From Marivirga arenosa (GTDB taxonomy: Bacteria; Bacteroidota; Bacteroidia; Cytophagales; Cyclobacteriaceae), in the NCBI RefSeq assembly GCF_030503895.2, contig NZ_CP129970.2:62001-126000 (forward strand): a stretch of DNA of 64,000 nt, given 5' to 3'. Positions 9,569 to 19,243 of this stretch are shown here, piece by piece. Both the position numbers and the translations under genes were made by a program. The notes below the pieces were generated by a model that saw only the letters and a program-made list of their open reading frames with translations, did not search any database and was not told where the DNA came from. Position 1 is the first letter of the stretch. Each line of letters begins with the position of its first letter.

Positions 9569-11197
9569 TTAGGTTTGGATTACTCCTACATTAAATGGTT
9601 TTTCTATTGGCGCATGATCTGCTGCCTCAATCCCCATTGAAATTACTTTCCTAGTTTCTAATGGATCAATAATACCATCCACCCATAATCGAGAGGCTGC
9701 ATAATATGGAGAAAGTTCTTCATTATACTTATCGGTAATTTCCTTCAGCATTTTCTCCTTATCCTCTTCTGATATTTCCTCTCCTTTTGCTTTAAGGGTA
9801 GCTACTTTTATTTGCAATAAGGTTTTTGCTGCAGCCGCTCCACTCATTACTGCAATTTGGGCTGTAGGCCATGCATAGATTAGTCGAGGATCATAAGCCT
9901 TTCCACACATTGCATAATTACCTGCTCCGTATGAATTACCAATTACAATAGTAAATTTAGGTACTACCGAGTTGGCCATAGCATTTACCATTTTAGCCCC
10001 ATCCTTAATAATACCACCATGCTCAGATTTACTTCCAATCATAAAGCCGCTTACATCCTGAAGGAATACAAGTGGAATTTTTCGTTGATTACAATTCATG
10101 ATAAACCTTGCAGCTTTATCAGCAGAGTCGGAATAAATTACTCCTCCCATCTGCATTTCCCCTTTCTTAGTTTTTACAACTTTTCTTTGGTTTGCTACTA
10201 TTCCAACTGCCCATCCATCAATTCTTGCTGTTCCGCAAATGATAGATTTACCGTATAAGGCTTTGTATTCATCAAACTCTGAATTATCAACCAGTCTTTC
10301 TATTATATCTCTAGTATCGTAAGGTTTTACTCGATCATTCGGTAGTAAACCATAGATTTCTTTCTCATCTTTTTTAGGTGCTGCAGGTTCTTCTCTGTTA
10401 AAACCAGCTTTTTCAAAGCTACCTATTTTATTAAAAATCCTTTTAATATCGTCTAAGCAATCCTGATCCGTTTCATGCTTATTATCCGTAACACCTGAGA
10501 TTTCGCAATGTGTAGTAGCTCCACCTAATGTTTCATTATCAATATCTTCACCTATAGCAGCTTTTACTAAATATGAACCTGCTAAGAATATAGATCCTGT
10601 TTTATTTACAATCATAGCTTCATCCGCCATAATCGGTAAATAAGCGCCTCCTGCTACACAGCTACCCATGATAGCAGCTACTTGAATAATTCCCATAGAA
10701 GACATTTTTGCATTATTTCTAAATTGTCTTCCAAAATGTTCTTTATCAGGGAAAATTTCATTTTGCATTGGCAGGAATACACCAGCACTATCCACTAAAT
10801 AAATGATAGGCAATCTATTCTCCATCGCTACTTCCTGAGCGCGTAAATTTTTCTTTGCTGTCATGGGAAACCATGCCCCAGCCTTAACGGTAGCATCATT
10901 AGCTACAATAACCACCTGTCTACCTTCTACATATCCAATCCCCGTAACTACACCAGCAGAAGGGCAACCGCCTACCTCTTCATACATACCATCTGCAGCA
11001 AATGCTCCGATTTCTAAAAATTCAGAACCATCATCTACTAAATAATCAATACGTTCTCTTGCTGTTAATTTCCCTTTTTTGTGTTGGGATTCAATCTTTT
11101 TTTCTCCCCCACCTAAATATACTTTTTCAAGCTTGTGCTTTAGCTTATCTACCTCTTGTTTATTGAGGTCCTCGTTCTTATTAAATTCAATATCCAT
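9569..11197 (-). CDS. Acyl-CoA carboxylase carboxyltransferase (beta) subunit, methylcrotonyl-CoA carboxylase type
   Basis: This 542-residue subunit transfers CO2 from carboxybiotin to an acyl-CoA. Both crotonase-fold halves are present: the N-terminal GKLTARERIDYLVDDGS and VGGCPSAGVVTG region, and the C-terminal IPLVFLQDVSGFMIG then GNSYGAGNYAMCGKAYDPR. The last motif is typical of methylcrotonyl- and geranyl-CoA carboxylase beta subunits (leucine or isoprenoid catabolism) rather than propionyl-CoA carboxylase. The biotin-carrying alpha subunit is not in the window. Leucine breakdown would fit the neighbouring icmF theme. AAACGACTAAA overlaps the start codon. It sits between the MCE gene (43 bases upstream) and the SirB1-like gene (12 bases downstream). 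Confidence 0.92.
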   Translation of the reverse strand: MDIEFNKNEDLNKQEVDKLKHKLEKVYLGGGEKKIESQHKKGKLTARERIDYLVDDGSEFLEIGAFAADGMYEEVGGCPSAGVVTGIGYVEGRQVVIVANDATVKAGAWFPMTAKKNLRAQEVAMENRLPIIYLVDSAGVFLPMQNEIFPDKEHFGRQFRNNAKMSSMGIIQVAAIMGSCVAGGAYLPIMADEAMIVNKTGSIFLAGSYLVKAAIGEDIDNETLGGATTHCEISGVTDNKHETDQDCLDDIKRIFNKIGSFEKAGFNREEPAAPKKDEKEIYGLLPNDRVKPYDTRDIIERLVDNSEFDEYKALYGKSIICGTARIDGWAVGIVANQRKVVKTKKGEMQMGGVIYSDSADKAARFIMNCNQRKIPLVFLQDVSGFMIGSKSEHGGIIKDGAKMVNAMANSVVPKFTIVIGNSYGAGNYAMCGKAYDPRLIYAWPTAQIAVMSGAAAAKTLLQIKVATLKAKGEEISEEDKEKMLKEITDKYNEELSPYYAASRLWVDGIIDPLETRKVISMGIEAADHAPIEKPFNVGVIQT

Positions 11198-11207
11198 TTA
11201 GTCGTTT
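11197..11207 (-). promoter_or_regulatory. AAACGACTAAA start-site motif, copy 3 (carboxylase beta)
   Basis: The motif's last A is the first base of the ATG, preceded by GG (GGAAACGACTAAATG). It is the third identical 11-mer at a minus-strand catabolic gene start in this window. Confidence 0.35.
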
Positions 11208-11240
11208 CCTGATATGATTAATAATTAATTAAGTATTCAA

Positions 11241-12167
11241 TTATTTCTTTTTGTCTTTTCTACCAAATAATGAGAAGTGTACATACTTCTTAGGTTGATC
11301 CTTCATATCAATCAATAAGGCATCTAAATCAACTAATGTCTGATTAAGATTAAGATATAAAGAATCATCATTTAGTAATTTATCAACCGTGCCTTCACCA
11401 TCCTGCATTGAAGCCACTGTAGAATTGATTGTGATTAATGTAGAATCTAATCTATTCACAACTTTAGCTAATTCTAAAGAATTAACAGAATCGGCAATAC
11501 CATTTGTTTTATTAAGTAATGCTTTTAGTCCAGTTCTTTCATCAGCCAAAGCAGCAGATATTTTTTTAAAATCATCGATCATCGCTCCTATCTTAGCTTG
11601 CTTTTCTGAAATCTCTGCTAAATTCCTGGTAGTAGTTTCCACATGAAGCATAATATTTTGTATTTTACTCTCGTTACGATCGATGTTTGCGAGTATTCCA
11701 TTTAAATGTTGGCCGACAGAGTCTAAAGTCTTTAGTACTGGATAGGCTTGTTGTTGAATTTGTTCAGTTAATGCGGGTTCTACATCTCCTTTCACTTCAC
11801 TTCCTTCCGCTATAGGTTCAACCACATTATTCCTTTTCAACACTATAGTTTGAGATCCTAGAATGTCTGTTGCTAACATAGCAACCGATTCATCTCCTAA
11901 AGTGATATCCTCCCTTACCTCAAAATAAACTTTCAATTTATTTTCCTGCTCTTGAAGAATTTCAATTCTACTTACTCTCCCCACTGAAAGTCCGCTTAAT
12001 AACACAGGATTAGATACTGTTAAACCATTCACTTGGTCATAAACAGCATAATATTCATTTTTAGGATCAAAAAAATCTATTCCTTTAAGGTAATTAAAAC
12101 CAAAATAGAATATTACAATTGATGTAATTGCCAAGACGGCAACTTTAATTTCTTTAGCTATTTTCAA
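11241..12167 (-). CDS. MCE (MlaD) domain envelope protein
   Basis: One N-terminal transmembrane helix (about residues 8-26) is followed by a single MCE domain (about 38-115: YAVYDQVNGLTVSNPVLLSG with VGRVSRIEI). The remainder is a long helical coiled-coil region in which T, N and I dominate. This is the architecture of MlaD-type subunits that form hexameric rings carrying phospholipids between inner and outer membranes. The ABC partners (MlaE permease, MlaF ATPase) are not visible here. It lies 14 bases after the amidase gene, so both envelope genes probably share a transcript. The last residues (K-D-K-K-K) are strongly basic. Confidence 0.9.
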   Translation of the reverse strand: MKIAKEIKVAVLAITSIVIFYFGFNYLKGIDFFDPKNEYYAVYDQVNGLTVSNPVLLSGLSVGRVSRIEILQEQENKLKVYFEVREDITLGDESVAMLATDILGSQTIVLKRNNVVEPIAEGSEVKGDVEPALTEQIQQQAYPVLKTLDSVGQHLNGILANIDRNESKIQNIMLHVETTTRNLAEISEKQAKIGAMIDDFKKISAALADERTGLKALLNKTNGIADSVNSLELAKVVNRLDSTLITINSTVASMQDGEGTVDKLLNDDSLYLNLNQTLVDLDALLIDMKDQPKKYVHFSLFGRKDKKK

Positions 12168-12181
12168 AGTTGTATAAGTTT

Positions 12182-12967
12182 TTAGTTCATTGATTCAATT
12201 TCTACTTTGTAATCTCGGATGGCACGGAAAATACCCGATGCTATATACGTCTTTCCTAAGTCATCGTTCAAATATCTTTCCTCTTTAGGATTACTTAAGA
12301 AGCCAGTTTCAATCAGTACACTCGGCATTGAGCTTTTAAATAAAACCACAAATCCGGCTTGTTTAACACCCCTACTGTGTCTTCCTACTCTCTTATCGAA
12401 CTGATATTCTACTTTTTCGGCAAGATTCAAACTATTAGCTAAATAAGCATTTTGGTATAAAGAAAATAATATGTGAGAAGCTGGATCATTCGGATCAAAA
12501 CCCTCATACTTTTCTTCGTAGTTATCCTCCATAAGAATAACAGCATTTTCTCTTTTTGCTACATTCAAGTTTGTTTCTGACTTATGAAGTCCCATTATCC
12601 AGGTTTCTGTGCCGTGAACTTTTTCGCTATAGTCAACTGCATTACAATGAATAGATACAAACAGGTCGGCACCATTTTTGTTCGCGATATTCGAGCGTTC
12701 GTCAAGTTCAACAAAATTATCATCTTTTCTAGTATAAATGACTTCAACATCAGGCAAATATTCTTTAATGATTTCACCTAGCTCCAAAGCAATATCTAAA
12801 GCAATATCTTTTTCTTTTGACATTACGCCTCGTGTTCCACTATCTTTGCCCCCATGTCCAGCATCAATCACAACCTTATTTACTTTATATGAAGGTTTAT
12901 TAAGATTTGTGAATGAGCCAAGGACCATCAAAATAGTAAGTGTAGAAAGGATGGTAATATTTTTCAC
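12182..12967 (-). CDS. N-acetylmuramoyl-L-alanine amidase (Amidase_3)
   Basis: Cleaves the amide bond between MurNAc and the stem peptide in the periplasm. The zinc-amidase signatures are complete: VVIDAGHGGKDSG near residue 37, FVELDERSNIAN, ADLFVSIHCNA and SVLIETGFLSN. I place the start at GTG 12967 because it gives a clean signal sequence (KNITILSTLTILMVLG) of usual length. An ATG at 13087 is in frame, but its 40-residue extension is basic and non-hydrophobic and would overlap the divergent lptD start. With the GTG start the protein has 261 residues. It leads a likely operon with the MCE gene 14 bases downstream. Confidence 0.9.
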   Translation of the reverse strand: MKNITILSTLTILMVLGSFTNLNKPSYKVNKVVIDAGHGGKDSGTRGVMSKEKDIALDIALELGEIIKEYLPDVEVIYTRKDDNFVELDERSNIANKNGADLFVSIHCNAVDYSEKVHGTETWIMGLHKSETNLNVAKRENAVILMEDNYEEKYEGFDPNDPASHILFSLYQNAYLANSLNLAEKVEYQFDKRVGRHSRGVKQAGFVVLFKSSMPSVLIETGFLSNPKEERYLNDDLGKTYIASGIFRAIRDYKVEIESMN

Positions 12968-13052
12968 AATCTTTCGGTTGTTTAATTTGAATAGTATAAT
13001 TTTACACAAAGATTGCAAAAATTCATCAAATCGGAAAAATCCACGAAATAAT

Positions 13053-15752
13053 TTGAGGCGGTATATTTTAAGTATTTTCATATTCATTGTTCCTTATTTT
13101 GGTTTTACTCAAGACGCGGATTCTTTAGTACAGAAAACCGATTCCTTGATTAACACATCCCTCGATATTGATAGTCTTAAAACTTTAACAGACTCTACAG
13201 CTGCTATAATTTCTGATAGCACAAAAGCCGAAGCTGATACTGTTAAAAACAAGAAAAAAGGGGACATCGCAACCACAGTCAATTACAATGCCAAGGATTC
13301 TTTAAACTTTAACTTGAAAACTCAAGACATTATTATGTTTAAAGAGGCCCATGTAGATTATGGAGAAATTGAACTAGATGCTGATAAGATAAAAGTTAAT
13401 TACAATACCAAGGTACTAGATGCCAGTGGATTAAAAGATACTTCCGGTAATATTAGCGGTAAACCAATATTCTCGGATAGAGGCCAAGTTTATCAAACAG
13501 ATGAAATTAGATATAATTTCGACACCAAAAAAGCCATTATTAAGGGTGTAGTAACCCAGCAAGGGGAAGCCTTCATGCATTCAAACTGGACGAAAAAGAA
13601 CGAAAAGGACGAATTATTCAGTGACCATGCTCTCTATACTACTTGTAATTTAGATCATCCTCACTTTGGTATCTCAGCAAATAAATTAAAATTAATTCCT
13701 GGAGATAAAATACTTGCTGGCCCTTTTAACCTAGAAATCACAGAACTTCCCACGCCTTTATTATTTCCATTTGGTATGTTTCCGATGCCCAATAATAAGA
13801 CCTCTGGTATTTTATTCCCTACTTACGGTGAAGAAAATAGAAGAGGGTTTTTCTTAAGAGATGGAGGTTATTATTGGGCTATCAGTGAATATATTGATTT
13901 AGCTTTAAGAGGTGAAATTTATTCAAAAGGAAGTTATGGTTTATCTTTAGCTTCAAATTATAAAAAGAGATACAGTTATAGCGGAAACATTAACATCCGT
14001 TTTAATCAGCAGCAAATTGGGGAATCTGAAGTAGATTCAGCAGTTTCAAAAGATTTCTGGATACAATGGTCACATCGACCTGAATCAAAAGGGACAGGAA
14101 GATTCTCTGCTTCAGTGAATGGTGGAACCTCAAGCTATAACCAAAACAACCCAACTTCAAACTACCAGCAGCAAGTAAACGCGAACTTTAATTCCAATAT
14201 TTCTTATTCTAACGTTATTGCAGGAACGCCTTTCAATTATGCGATAAGTGCAAGACACAATCAAAATATTAGAACTAATGAAATTGACATTCTATTACCA
14301 GAAGTAGCTTTGAACATGAACAGGCAATATCCATTTAAAAAGGTTAATCTGGATGGTTTTGACTGGCTACAGAAAATGAATTATTCATACAATTTTACAA
14401 GTACAAATAGAATAACAAATAATATTGGAAGAGTTAGCCTGGAAGCTACAGAAGATAGTATTGCAGACTTTAGTCCAGAAAATTTACCTTTCTTATTAGA
14501 AAGAGCTAATAATGGAGGTAGGCATAGAGTACCAGTTTCTACTTCTTTTAATTTATTTAAGTTCATTACGGCAAGTCCTAACTTTAATTATGATGAGGTA
14601 TGGTATCTAAGAGAATTAAATCACAGATACAGTGATTCTTTAAAAACTGTAGTAATTGATACCTTAAATACTTTTAGTAGAGCTGGCTCTTACAATGCTG
14701 GCATTGGTTTTACTACTAGATTATATGGTACAATTTACCCTAAGAAAGGACCAGTGAAAGCAGTTCGCCACATTATGACTCCAACCGTAAACTTCAACTG
14801 GCGTCCCGATTTTGGTGAGGAACAATATGGTATTTACAAGGAAGTTCAGACTGACTCTCTTGGAAACACTAGAATCTTTTCAAAATATGATGGATTTGTT
14901 TACGGTAGTCCTGGTAGAGGGAAATCGGGAACAATAGGTATTTCCTTAGCTAATACCATTGAAATGAAAGTTAAAAAGGCTAGTGATACTTCTGACACTC
15001 CTACTAAGGTGAAAATTTTTGACAACCTTTCTTTTTCCACCAGTTATAATATAATAGCTGATTCATTTAGATTGGCACCCATCTCTATAAATGCTAGAAC
15101 AAATCTTTTTAACAATAAATTAGATGTTAACATACAAACTGGCATAAATCCATATGTTATAGTATTGGATAGTATCACGACAAATGAAAGGGGGCAAACG
15201 GAAGTTTTTCAGCGTGAAATTGATCAATATGCTTGGGAAGGTGGCCAAGGAATAGGACGATTAACCACAGCAAATATTGCATTATCCACTAACCTGAACC
15301 CTAAGGGTAAGAAAAGCGATGATGAAAACCGAAATAATTTAGAAGACAAAGCTAGGCAAGCCGGTGCCACTGAAGATCAGGTGCAGGCATTATCCAATAA
15401 TCCTCAAATGTATGTTGATTTCGATGTTCCATGGAACTTAAGAGTACGATATAATATCAGATGGAGCAAAGACGGCTATGAAGAAGCTACAGTGCAACAA
15501 ACCATGAATTTCAGCGGGGACATTAATTTCACAGAAAACTGGAAAGTTGGTTTCACTTCGGGTTATGATTTTGAGCAAAAAGACTTCACACAAACTTCCA
15601 TCAATATCTTCAGAAATCTACACTGTTGGCAAATTAATGCAAATTGGGTACCATTTGGAAGATTCCAATCTTTCAGTGTAGATATTGGAGTAAAGGCTTC
15701 AATTTTACAGGATTTGAAATTAAACAGAAGAAGAAGCTGGTGGGATAATTAA
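13053..15752 (+). CDS. lptD: LPS-assembly protein LptD, outer-membrane barrel
   Basis: An 899-residue outer-membrane protein that, with LptE, inserts lipopolysaccharide into the outer leaflet. The frame is open upstream to 12738, but that part is antisense to the amidase gene and has no protein-like pattern. TTG 13053 gives a short signal peptide (RRYILSIFIFIVPYFGFTQ) right before the mature part, so I use it. Residues about 80-270 form the OstA-like jellyroll (YGEIELDADKIKVNYNT, then IRYNFDTKKAIIKGVVTQQ). The rest alternates in the manner of a 26-strand barrel and ends near the C-terminus with aromatic-rich strands. It converges closely on the phosphatase gene. Confidence 0.9.
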   Translation: MRRYILSIFIFIVPYFGFTQDADSLVQKTDSLINTSLDIDSLKTLTDSTAAIISDSTKAEADTVKNKKKGDIATTVNYNAKDSLNFNLKTQDIIMFKEAHVDYGEIELDADKIKVNYNTKVLDASGLKDTSGNISGKPIFSDRGQVYQTDEIRYNFDTKKAIIKGVVTQQGEAFMHSNWTKKNEKDELFSDHALYTTCNLDHPHFGISANKLKLIPGDKILAGPFNLEITELPTPLLFPFGMFPMPNNKTSGILFPTYGEENRRGFFLRDGGYYWAISEYIDLALRGEIYSKGSYGLSLASNYKKRYSYSGNINIRFNQQQIGESEVDSAVSKDFWIQWSHRPESKGTGRFSASVNGGTSSYNQNNPTSNYQQQVNANFNSNISYSNVIAGTPFNYAISARHNQNIRTNEIDILLPEVALNMNRQYPFKKVNLDGFDWLQKMNYSYNFTSTNRITNNIGRVSLEATEDSIADFSPENLPFLLERANNGGRHRVPVSTSFNLFKFITASPNFNYDEVWYLRELNHRYSDSLKTVVIDTLNTFSRAGSYNAGIGFTTRLYGTIYPKKGPVKAVRHIMTPTVNFNWRPDFGEEQYGIYKEVQTDSLGNTRIFSKYDGFVYGSPGRGKSGTIGISLANTIEMKVKKASDTSDTPTKVKIFDNLSFSTSYNIIADSFRLAPISINARTNLFNNKLDVNIQTGINPYVIVLDSITTNERGQTEVFQREIDQYAWEGGQGIGRLTTANIALSTNLNPKGKKSDDENRNNLEDKARQAGATEDQVQALSNNPQMYVDFDVPWNLRVRYNIRWSKDGYEEATVQQTMNFSGDINFTENWKVGFTSGYDFEQKDFTQTSINIFRNLHCWQINANWVPFGRFQSFSVDIGVKASILQDLKLNRRRSWWDN

Positions 15753-15779
15753 TCCACTGATGAAAACCGATACTAAATA

Positions 15780-16262
15780 CTAGTATTCTATAGTCTGTAA
15801 ATGATACTCTAAAAGATTTTCAGTGCATCTATCTAATATATCAAATACGTTTTGAAAACCTTCCTCGCCACCATAATAAGGATCTGGCACATCTATACCT
15901 TTCAGATCATCTTCAGTTTCAAATTCTCTCATTAACTGAACCTTTCTAAGATGCTCCTCGGAAGTTGCTTGGCCAATCACTTTCATCTTATTAGAATTAT
16001 CCATGACCAAAATATGGTCGAATTTATTGAAGTCAGAGTATTCGAATTGCCTTGCCCTATGATTTAATTCTAAATCATTTTTTAGTGCATTTTCGCGAGT
16101 TCTTTCATCCGGTAGCTCACCAATATGGTAGTCAGCAGTCCCACAGGAATCAATTTTAAAGTGCTCGTTTAAATTTAATTTTGCAATTTTCTTCACAATC
16201 AAACCCTCAGCTAATGGAGATCGGCAAATGTTCCCTAAGCACACAAAAAGTATTTTCTTCAT
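15780..16262 (-). CDS. Low-molecular-weight protein-tyrosine phosphatase
   Basis: 160 residues with the family P-loop C8-L-G-N-I-C-R14-S directly at the N-terminus and the general-acid loop DVPDPYYGG near residue 123. The catalytic Cys8, Arg14 and the Asp of DPYYGG are all present, so the enzyme should be active. Its start overlaps the end of the glycosyltransferase gene by 4 bases, which ties it to the polysaccharide set. In such loci these phosphatases commonly counteract a Wzc-type tyrosine kinase, but no kinase is visible in the window. Confidence 0.95.
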   Translation of the reverse strand: MKKILFVCLGNICRSPLAEGLIVKKIAKLNLNEHFKIDSCGTADYHIGELPDERTRENALKNDLELNHRARQFEYSDFNKFDHILVMDNSNKMKVIGQATSEEHLRKVQLMREFETEDDLKGIDVPDPYYGGEEGFQNVFDILDRCTENLLEYHLQTIEY

Positions 16263-17125
16263 TTTTGCAAAATAGTTTTAAATTCTAAATTAATAAATGA
16301 GATGAATAATATAAACCTTTTATTAACAAAAGCTTGTTTTGCTTCATAAGCGATACGTTTTATAAGCGCTACCTTTTCTTTTCTCTCCTTAATTAGTTTA
16401 AACGCTTTTCTACATATAATAAGTGTTGAATTTAACTGCTTATTATCTTTTTGATATTGATTGGCAGACATGGAATTATTAAGAATTCTTTTATTCACCA
16501 ATATTTTATCCGTATAACTAAATGGATATTTTCTGGATAGGCGCAGCATAATATCAAAATCTTCATAGGCTAAACTTTCATCATAACCTCCTATTTCTTT
16601 TAGGTATTTTGCATTGTACATCATGGAAGGAGAACATATATAATAACGCTCTAAAATAGCGGCAAAGCAATCTCCTTCTGGTACTATTTCCTTTGATCTT
16701 TTAATATCATCAACTTCAAAATGTGATTTTATGTATTCACCATTCTGATCAATATAATTAGCATTTGTAAAGTTTACTGCCACATTTCTATTAGCTTTTA
16801 GATTCTTAACTCCCTCTTCTACCCTATGAGGCAAAAGAACATCATCTGCTGCTAAGTCAATTATATAATCCGATTCACACTCTTTCAATGCAATATTAAA
16901 AGCTTTACAATTTCCATGATTTTCATTTAAAAAGATAGACTTAATCTCTCTTCTTTGATTCTTTAGAAATGATTTAATGACTTCCACACTCTTATCCGTA
17001 GAAGCATCATCCACAATGATTAATTCAGTTGGATAAGTCTGATTTAAAACGGATTGCATAGCCTCCACTACATATTCTTCCTGATTATAACATAAGCAAA
17101 TTACAGTGACCTTAGTTGCTGACAT
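16259..17125 (-). CDS. Glycosyltransferase family 2
   Basis: A GT-A fold enzyme of 288 residues. Seen are VTVICLCYNQEEYV at the N-terminus, ELIIVDDASTDKS near residue 35 and the metal/nucleotide-sugar motif D-L-A-A-D-D near residue 92, then a YEDFDIMLRLS acceptor-side block near 180. No transmembrane segments, so cytoplasmic or peripheral. Donor and acceptor sugars cannot be read from sequence. It overlaps the flippase by 14 bases and the phosphatase by 4, forming one transcript for cell-surface glycan assembly. Confidence 0.93.
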   Translation of the reverse strand: MSATKVTVICLCYNQEEYVVEAMQSVLNQTYPTELIIVDDASTDKSVEVIKSFLKNQRREIKSIFLNENHGNCKAFNIALKECESDYIIDLAADDVLLPHRVEEGVKNLKANRNVAVNFTNANYIDQNGEYIKSHFEVDDIKRSKEIVPEGDCFAAILERYYICSPSMMYNAKYLKEIGGYDESLAYEDFDIMLRLSRKYPFSYTDKILVNKRILNNSMSANQYQKDNKQLNSTLIICRKAFKLIKERKEKVALIKRIAYEAKQAFVNKRFILFISFINLEFKTILQK

Positions 17126-18341
17126 TTTTTAAATCATTTACACTAATTGCAGAAATTGATATGGAATAAATAATAAATCTGCAGATGTGAGCTATAACAA
17201 TGGAATCAATTCCATTTCCAAGTTTTAATAAAATTACAATAATAAAGACAATCGTGCTTAATATTTCTGCAAAAATGTAGGAATAGGTATTTACTCTGGC
17301 TAAAAGATATATAGCAAAAGGGAATGATAATATAGCCAAAAAATCTCCTACTAACTGAAGCCGAAATAAATAATTTGCCTGACTATACTCTCTATTATAC
17401 AATAGAGTTAATAATTGATCAGAAAAAAGGAATAAAATGATGATTAGCATTAAAGATAACACCAGGTATAGTAAGAAATGCTTCCGTAATATTGTACTTT
17501 TTATGGTATCAGATGAAATTGCTTTTGAAATACTGGGATAAAAAGTTAAAAACAAAAAGCTAATAATCAATCCTCTATATGCTTCTGATAAACGAACCAC
17601 CGCTTGCCAAAGACCCGATTCATTTTGACCAAATTCTTGTACTGCATATTCTCTGACAAAATAATCAACCCATTTATTACTTATTAAAACAGTAAACCCA
17701 ATTATGAGAAATTGCTTAAAATGGTTTTTAATTTTATTATCAAGTTTAAAGTTTATCTTAAAAAGGTTCTTAATAGGCAGATAAAGTATTAGAGTAAAAA
17801 TTGCTTGAATAATTAACCAAAAGAGTAAAAATTCATTTAACTCAAACTCATATAATAAAACAATTAAAAAGAAGAGAAGCCATTGAAATGAAAAAATACT
17901 AAGAAATATTTTCAGCTTCTTCTCAACTACATAAATGGCTGATAGAATTAAACCAAGGCTGAAAAGCATTATTGAAATAACTATCAGAACCCATTGTGAA
18001 AATGAAAAACTAAATAAGCTTTCGTTAAAAATATATTTTAAAAATAGAATGAAGGCTGTACCACTCAATAATATCAATAATAAATGAAGTGAGGCCCCTA
18101 TTATTTTAGACTTTTCAAAATCCTTTTTAGGGAAAGCATTAATTAAACCATTTACAATTACATCCTGAACAGGTTGAGTGAAAATTGATATTAAATTTTG
18201 AAAGTGGCTGATTAAGGTAGTTCCTACTGGCCCATATGCAACAGCAACAAGTTTTTGAACTCCAAAACCCACTGCACTTCTGATTATGATCAATATTGCA
18301 CTAAATACCGCATGTTGATATTTTGTAATGGTCTTTAACAT
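17112..18341 (-). CDS. Wzx-like polysaccharide flippase (MATE/MVF superfamily)
   Basis: A strongly hydrophobic protein of 409 residues with about 12 predicted membrane helices and little soluble sequence. Conserved features of oligosaccharide flippases are the N-terminal amphipathic QKLVAVAYGPVGTTLISHFQNL segment and a repeated helix pattern with basic loops. It would move lipid-linked sugar units to the periplasmic side. It overlaps the GNAT-like gene upstream by 7 bases and the GT2 gene downstream by 14. Its low GC content is like that of many O-antigen genes, although its neighbours here are AT-rich as well. Confidence 0.85.
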   Translation of the reverse strand: MLKTITKYQHAVFSAILIIIRSAVGFGVQKLVAVAYGPVGTTLISHFQNLISIFTQPVQDVIVNGLINAFPKKDFEKSKIIGASLHLLLILLSGTAFILFLKYIFNESLFSFSFSQWVLIVISIMLFSLGLILSAIYVVEKKLKIFLSIFSFQWLLFFLIVLLYEFELNEFLLFWLIIQAIFTLILYLPIKNLFKINFKLDNKIKNHFKQFLIIGFTVLISNKWVDYFVREYAVQEFGQNESGLWQAVVRLSEAYRGLIISFLFLTFYPSISKAISSDTIKSTILRKHFLLYLVLSLMLIIILFLFSDQLLTLLYNREYSQANYLFRLQLVGDFLAILSFPFAIYLLARVNTYSYIFAEILSTIVFIIVILLKLGNGIDSIVIAHICRFIIYSISISAISVNDLKNVSN

Positions 18342-19243
18342 TCAACATTATATTTTCGGTAGCATTTCCCTCCTATTTTTAACTTATAGGATAGCAATTC
18401 TTTATTTATACTTTTATTAGAGAGCATAGAAGTACCCATATCGATAAAAAGAATTTTATTTTCAAAAGCCCAATTATAGACTGCATTCCAAAGTAATAAG
18501 CTGGGTTCCTTAGCATCATATTTAGGATTTGTAATTAAGGAATATACATATAAAAACTCAGAATGAATTTTAACAAAAAAGACTGTACCCACTACTTTAT
18601 CACTATTTATTAAATGAAATGCCTGGTAATTTTGAGGGAATTTAAGCTTCAGATTTCTCATCAATTCAGAACTAATAAAATTTTGGTGACCCTTCTCTAT
18701 CCTCCAACTCAGGTTTAATTCATAAGTCTCTTTCCAATCATTTTTACGAACTAATTCAGTTTTAAAGGATCTATCTTTTAATAATGAATTTAACTTCCTA
18801 CTTTTTCTATCGTTTACAATTGCTCTTGAAAAATCAGCCTTATCAACTGATAAAACTGTTCCTATATCAACTGACTGTATATTCGATTTAAAAAATTCAT
18901 ACTCATCCATTAAAGATTTCAAAAATGCGAAATAGACTTTTTGATTATAATTTGATTTCAAATAGCCTTTAACAACTTCAAATTGAATGAGAAAACTAGA
19001 AGTTCGTGAAATAAAAGGTTTAAAATAAGGAGCACTGAAAGGAGTTCTTATTTCGTTTGAAGACTTATAAAAACACCAATAGGACAGTATATTTCCATTA
19101 TCATCTTTAACTAACACTGGCAAAATTTCTTCTTTTCTTAAATGAAATAGCCAATACTCTTTTTTAGTAAAAAGCATCAGATCCATTTCAGCTTCCTCTT
19201 TTTGAGAAGGGAATTGCTCAGAAATTTGATAGTTTTGCCACAT
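18335..19243 (-). CDS. GNAT/FemAB-like acyltransferase
   Basis: 302 residues without signal peptide or membrane helix. The C-terminal half contains a segment like the acetyl-CoA-binding core (VVGTVFFVKIHSEFLYVYSL, then a K-E-P-S-L-L-L-W motif and IDMGTSML). I read this as a BioF2/FemAB-type GNAT fold, often present in surface-glycan or peptidoglycan loci where it acylates a sugar or attaches an amino acid. The assignment rests on general pattern and context and could be wrong in detail. It is the first gene of the overlapping four-gene operon; the upstream 104 bases are AT-rich without a perfect promoter box. Confidence 0.6.
   Translation of the reverse strand: MWQNYQISEQFPSQKEEAEMDLMLFTKKEYWLFHLRKEEILPVLVKDDNGNILSYWCFYKSSNEIRTPFSAPYFKPFISRTSSFLIQFEVVKGYLKSNYNQKVYFAFLKSLMDEYEFFKSNIQSVDIGTVLSVDKADFSRAIVNDRKSRKLNSLLKDRSFKTELVRKNDWKETYELNLSWRIEKGHQNFISSELMRNLKLKFPQNYQAFHLINSDKVVGTVFFVKIHSEFLYVYSLITNPKYDAKEPSLLLWNAVYNWAFENKILFIDMGTSMLSNKSINKELLSYKLKIGGKCYRKYNVEC

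Noticed and set aside
12738-13052. Upstream extension of the lptD frame
   Set aside because: It is antisense to the amidase gene, has no protein-like pattern, and the signal peptide begins only at TTG 13053.
15776-15787. 12-bp palindrome AATACTAGTATT between lptD and the phosphatase gene
   Set aside because: Located between convergent genes, no T-run and no promoter; probably chance in AT-rich DNA.
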